Of a DNA stretch of 64,000 nucleotides, positions 61,490 to 64,000 are shown one piece after another. A model generated the notes under the pieces. It was not told the origin of the DNA. It ran no database searches and worked only from the letters and a program-made list of their open reading frames with translations. The stretch covers positions 117,392 through 181,391 of the forward strand of contig NZ_BOMZ01000079.1 in the NCBI RefSeq assembly GCF_016862455.1. The letters run 5' to 3'. Positions within the stretch are counted from its first letter, which is position 1. The number at the start of each line of letters is the position of its first letter. The translations under genes and the position numbers were made by a program. The stretch comes from Actinoplanes utahensis. GTDB taxonomy: Bacteria > Actinomycetota > Actinomycetes > Mycobacteriales > Micromonosporaceae.

Positions 61490-62134
61490 ATGCGTATTGG
61501 CCTCAAGGCGCTGGTGACGGTGCCTGCGCTGCTGGCGGCGGTGGCAGTGGCGACTCCGGCGCAGGCCGCGCCGATCGCGCTCTCGGAAGGTCATGTCGAC
61601 GTGGTCGACGTGGCCTATGAGGGCGGCCAGTTGGAGATCGCCATCCACGACGAGGAGACCGACACCGAGTACGAGCCGTCGGACGTGCTGCTGGTGGTCA
61701 AGAAGGAGTCCGCGACACCGGTTCCCACCGACCCCGCGTTCAGCTTCCTCGGCGCGCCCGGCGCAACCGTCTACGTGCTGCCGGACACCGAGACCGAGGG
61801 CCTGCTGTTCCCTGGCCTGGCCGCCGAGGAGGTCGAGCCGGGAGTCTTCCTCGACGACCAGGTGACGATCCGGTTCAAGCAGGTCGTCGGGCCGGACGGA
61901 GTCAGCCTGTTCGGCTACCACCCGGACGGCTCGCCCAACAAGCGCGTCGACAGTGAGGACGGCCTGCCGGACGGCATCGTTCTGGGCGCGGGCGCCCACG
62001 CGCACACGAACTGGGCCTTCGAGAAGGCCGGCAAGTACTGGATCAAGGTGGACGCCACCGCGAAGCTCGCCTCCACCGGCGCGACCGTGACATCCCCGGC
62101 GACGTGGCTCACGTTCCGGGTCGACAAGAACTGA
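61490..62134 (+). CDS. Secreted choice-of-anchor M protein
   Basis: 214 residues: signal peptide (LLAAVAVATPAQAA) and a single choice-of-anchor M domain with GHVD (34-37), FLGAPGATVYVLPDTE and HAHTNW near residue 175. No anchor sequence, so it should be secreted or held by partners. The paired His motifs suggest zinc binding. ATG 61490 is preceded by GGGAG. It starts a two-gene unit under box 10. Confidence 0.82.
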   Translation: MRIGLKALVTVPALLAAVAVATPAQAAPIALSEGHVDVVDVAYEGGQLEIAIHDEETDTEYEPSDVLLVVKKESATPVPTDPAFSFLGAPGATVYVLPDTETEGLLFPGLAAEEVEPGVFLDDQVTIRFKQVVGPDGVSLFGYHPDGSPNKRVDSEDGLPDGIVLGAGAHAHTNWAFEKAGKYWIKVDATAKLASTGATVTSPATWLTFRVDKN

Positions 62135-62148
62135 GCAGGGAGAAACCG

Positions 62149-62823
62149 ATGAAACTGTTGTCCCGCATGCTCGCCGCCGCGGCGGCGGCCACTCTCGGCG
62201 CTGTGGCGTCGGTGACGATGCTGTCCGGCCCGGCCCTCGCCGCCACCTACAGCACCGGCCACATCGACATCCTGGATCTCGACTACGAGGGCACCGCCCT
62301 CTCGCTGAACGCGAAGACCTATGCCGGGGTCACCCCGGTGACCGACGACCTGTCGCCGAGCGGCAACGTCTTCCGCGTCCTGTCGTCGTGGACGACGACG
62401 GTCCCGTCCGGCTCGAGCTGGTCGTGTCTGGGCCCGGCGGGGTCGACGATGTATGTCCTCCCGCAGGACTACGACGCCGCCAAGCTCTACCCCGGCTGGA
62501 ACACCGAGGACGTCGCCTCGGCGCAGGGCCCGGTCAAGCTGGAGCTGGTCAGTGCCACCTCCAACCCGCCGGGCGGCCGCTTCACGCTCTACACCACCGT
62601 GAAGAGTGGCCTGGTCGTCGTGCCGACCTTCCGGCTGAACAGCAACACCGCCGCCGGGTGCAACCTGCCGGTGTGGCCGGGTGGCATCAGCGCCGGCGGG
62701 CACGGCCACAGCAACTTCGCGTTCTCTCAGCTCGGCACCTACACCGTCACCTTCAAGGCCACCGCCCAGAACGGGTCCGGGGCCACCACGGGCAACGTCG
62801 TCTACACCTTCCAGGTCGGCTGA
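62149..62823 (+). CDS. Secreted choice-of-anchor M protein 2
   Basis: 224 residues: signal peptide 1-31, a single divergent choice-of-anchor M domain with GHIDILDLDYEG, LGPAGSTMYVLPQDYDAAKL and GGHGHSNFAF (the Trp of HxHxxW is Phe). Two Cys (SWSCLGP, AAGCNLP) may form a disulfide. Fourteen bases after the preceding gene; a terminator follows. Confidence 0.8.
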   Translation: MKLLSRMLAAAAAATLGAVASVTMLSGPALAATYSTGHIDILDLDYEGTALSLNAKTYAGVTPVTDDLSPSGNVFRVLSSWTTTVPSGSSWSCLGPAGSTMYVLPQDYDAAKLYPGWNTEDVASAQGPVKLELVSATSNPPGGRFTLYTTVKSGLVVVPTFRLNSNTAAGCNLPVWPGGISAGGHGHSNFAFSQLGTYTVTFKATAQNGSGATTGNVVYTFQVG

Positions 62824-62837
62824 CCGTCGCGTGAGCC

Positions 62838-62885
62838 GGCTCCGCCGCCGGTGACCGGATCCGGTCCGCCGCCGGCGGCGGAGCC
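62838..62885. terminator. Hairpin terminator
   Basis: A 14-bp stem (62838-62851 with 62872-62885) whose loop contains a second small hairpin ACCGGATCCGGT. It separates the two-gene unit from the next Zur-controlled gene. Confidence 0.75.
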
Positions 62886-62898
62886 CCTTGACGATTTA

Positions 62899-62917
62899 AT
62901 GAAAACGAATATCATCT
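62899..62917 (+). promoter_or_regulatory. Zur-type box 11
   Basis: ATGAAAACGAATATCATCT, 44 bases before the last, incomplete gene. Confidence 0.8.
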
Positions 62918-62961
62918 GCGAGCGATGCTGGCATCGACGCCGATGGAATGAGGACTCTGTG

Positions 62962-64000
62962 ATGCGACCCCTGGCGTTGCGGCAGCCCGGCGCCCGGCGA
63001 TGGCTCGCTGCCGCGGGGGCGACGACTCTGCTGTTCCTGGCCGGCTTCGGCGGGATGGTGAGTACGCCGGCTTCAGCGGCACCGCTCAGCGGGCAGAAGC
63101 GCGTGATCAACGACACGCACGCCGACGTGGTGAGTGTGCACTGGGTCGACGGTCGGCTGGAACTCAAGAGCAAGGTTCAGGAACCGGGTGGGCAGAGCAC
63201 CTACCTGGATCCGGCTGGTGTGGTGTTCCAGCTTCGCGAGACACCCGAGACGAAGGTGGAAGTGCCGCCGGACGCTCCCTACTACGACTTCCTCGGCCCG
63301 CCCGGAACGCAGGTCTGGCTCGCGCCGAACGTGCAGGTCCCCGGGGTGATCTGGGCCGGATTCGAGAATCAGGGCATCCCTCCGGGCACGTTCGTCGAGG
63401 ACATGTCCACCGTGCGCCTGCGGAACGTGCAAGGTCCCGGCCGGTTGGAGATCTTCGGTGACAACTCGGACGGCACGCCGCTGCGCAGGTTCTCGTCCAC
63501 CGATCCGGCGTACTCCACGTTCGCGATGGCCAACACGCACGTCCATTCCACCTGGGCCTTCACCGCTCCGGGGTGGTACACGGTCACCTTCGACGTCAGC
63601 GCGACCACGCTCGATGGAACCGAGGTGCGGTCGGAGCCGGTCGACTTCACCTGGTACGTCGGGGGTGACGTTGCCGCTGACCTGGTGCCGATCGCGACCT
63701 CTGTCGGCTTGACGGTCAGCCCGCAGGAAGGACAGGCCGAGGACCGGTACACCTTCACCGCTCGGGTGACGCCCGCGCAGGCTGACGGGTGGGTGGAGTT
63801 CTTCGACAACGGTGTCGGCATCGCGGAAGGCCCGGTCGACGACGGCGTGGCCACGGCGGGAATCGAGAACCTCGCCGTCGGCGCTCACCAGATCACCGCG
63901 CGTTTCGTCCCGGCCTACGACAACCATTACGCGGCCGCGACGTCGGAGGGGGTGACAGTCGCGGTGACGTCTGGCGGGCCGACCACCGGTCCGACGACGA
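62962..64000 (+). CDS. Choice-of-anchor M surface protein (cut by window edge)
   Basis: At least 346 residues, open at the right edge. A signal peptide (about 1-40) precedes a choice-of-anchor M domain (about 45-235; THADVV, FLGPPGTQVWLAPN, HVHSTW) and an Ig-like domain (about 240-335; LTVSPQEGQAEDRYTFTARV). It then enters a Thr/Pro-rich linker, as in the 1078-residue protein. The rest, including any anchor, lies outside the window. Its own Zur box is just upstream. Confidence 0.8.
   Translation, partial: MRPLALRQPGARRWLAAAGATTLLFLAGFGGMVSTPASAAPLSGQKRVINDTHADVVSVHWVDGRLELKSKVQEPGGQSTYLDPAGVVFQLRETPETKVEVPPDAPYYDFLGPPGTQVWLAPNVQVPGVIWAGFENQGIPPGTFVEDMSTVRLRNVQGPGRLEIFGDNSDGTPLRRFSSTDPAYSTFAMANTHVHSTWAFTAPGWYTVTFDVSATTLDGTEVRSEPVDFTWYVGGDVAADLVPIATSVGLTVSPQEGQAEDRYTFTARVTPAQADGWVEFFDNGVGIAEGPVDDGVATAGIENLAVGAHQITARFVPAYDNHYAAATSEGVTVAVTSGGPTTGPTT

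Noticed and set aside
1..64000. CRISPR arrays, tRNA or rRNA genes, and intact insertion sequences
   Set aside because: No regular repeat-spacer pattern, no RNA gene signature and no transposase was recognised by eye; a dedicated search could still find a tRNA.

Overview
This is a very GC-rich window with many GTG starts and ATGA/GTGA stop-start overlaps. It carries a mycothiol-type DinB enzyme, GAF-ANTAR and MEDS/anti-sigma proteins, WXG100-like secretion modules and LAXTG-type surface anchors. Together these indicate an actinomycete, most plausibly Micromonosporaceae (Actinoplanes-like); that assignment is inference from gene content. No rRNA, tRNA, intact IS element or CRISPR array was recognised.

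Positions 1-24,900 hold a general signalling, stress and secretion region. It includes two MEDS+HATPase anti-sigma-like paralogues (1002-2006, 8067-9068), a GAF-ANTAR protein, a TetR/quinone-reductase pair, a lipid kinase, a soluble multi-domain histidine kinase, PRC/DUF2382 and CsbD stress proteins, a FAD monooxygenase divergent from its TetR regulator, and a chemotaxis-receptor group. Two similarly built WXG100-like / large secreted-type protein / lipoprotein modules lie at 10612-13330 and 21466-24021. A truncated CorA lies near 21,000.

From about 25,200 to the right edge the window is a zinc-starvation island. At least ten Zur-type palindromes (variants of TGAAAACGnTnTCGTTT) lie upstream of nearly every operon. 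The genes are: Cys-less ribosomal proteins L32, L28, L33, S14 and L31; a SmtB-like sensor with an intact D-H-H-E alpha-5 zinc site next to a His-rich protein; a Dpp/Cnt-type importer with fused permease, followed by an MFS exporter; an eight-gene operon for an 'anchored repeat' zinc ABC transporter with choice-of-anchor M, WxL-like, DUF916 and LAKTG proteins; a three-gene PLP/sulfur pathway (fold-III decarboxylase, cysteine synthase-rhodanese fusion, SufS-like desulfurase); a methyltransferase; zur itself; znuACBB with an ArsR gene; three CobW-like proteins of graded degeneracy; and three more choice-of-anchor M proteins.

Read together, the island shows a cell answering zinc shortage in layers. 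It replaces zinc ribosomal proteins, coats its surface with domains carrying paired GHxD and HxHxxW motifs, imports Zn through two cluster A-I ABC systems, allocates Zn through CobW chaperones, and probably makes, exports and re-imports a small metallophore. The product of the PLP/sulfur trio is not one I recognise and is the best candidate here for an undescribed system. Several broken gene ends (rpmB, rpmF and zur fragments beside Zur boxes) suggest the island grew by duplicating Zur-controlled promoters.
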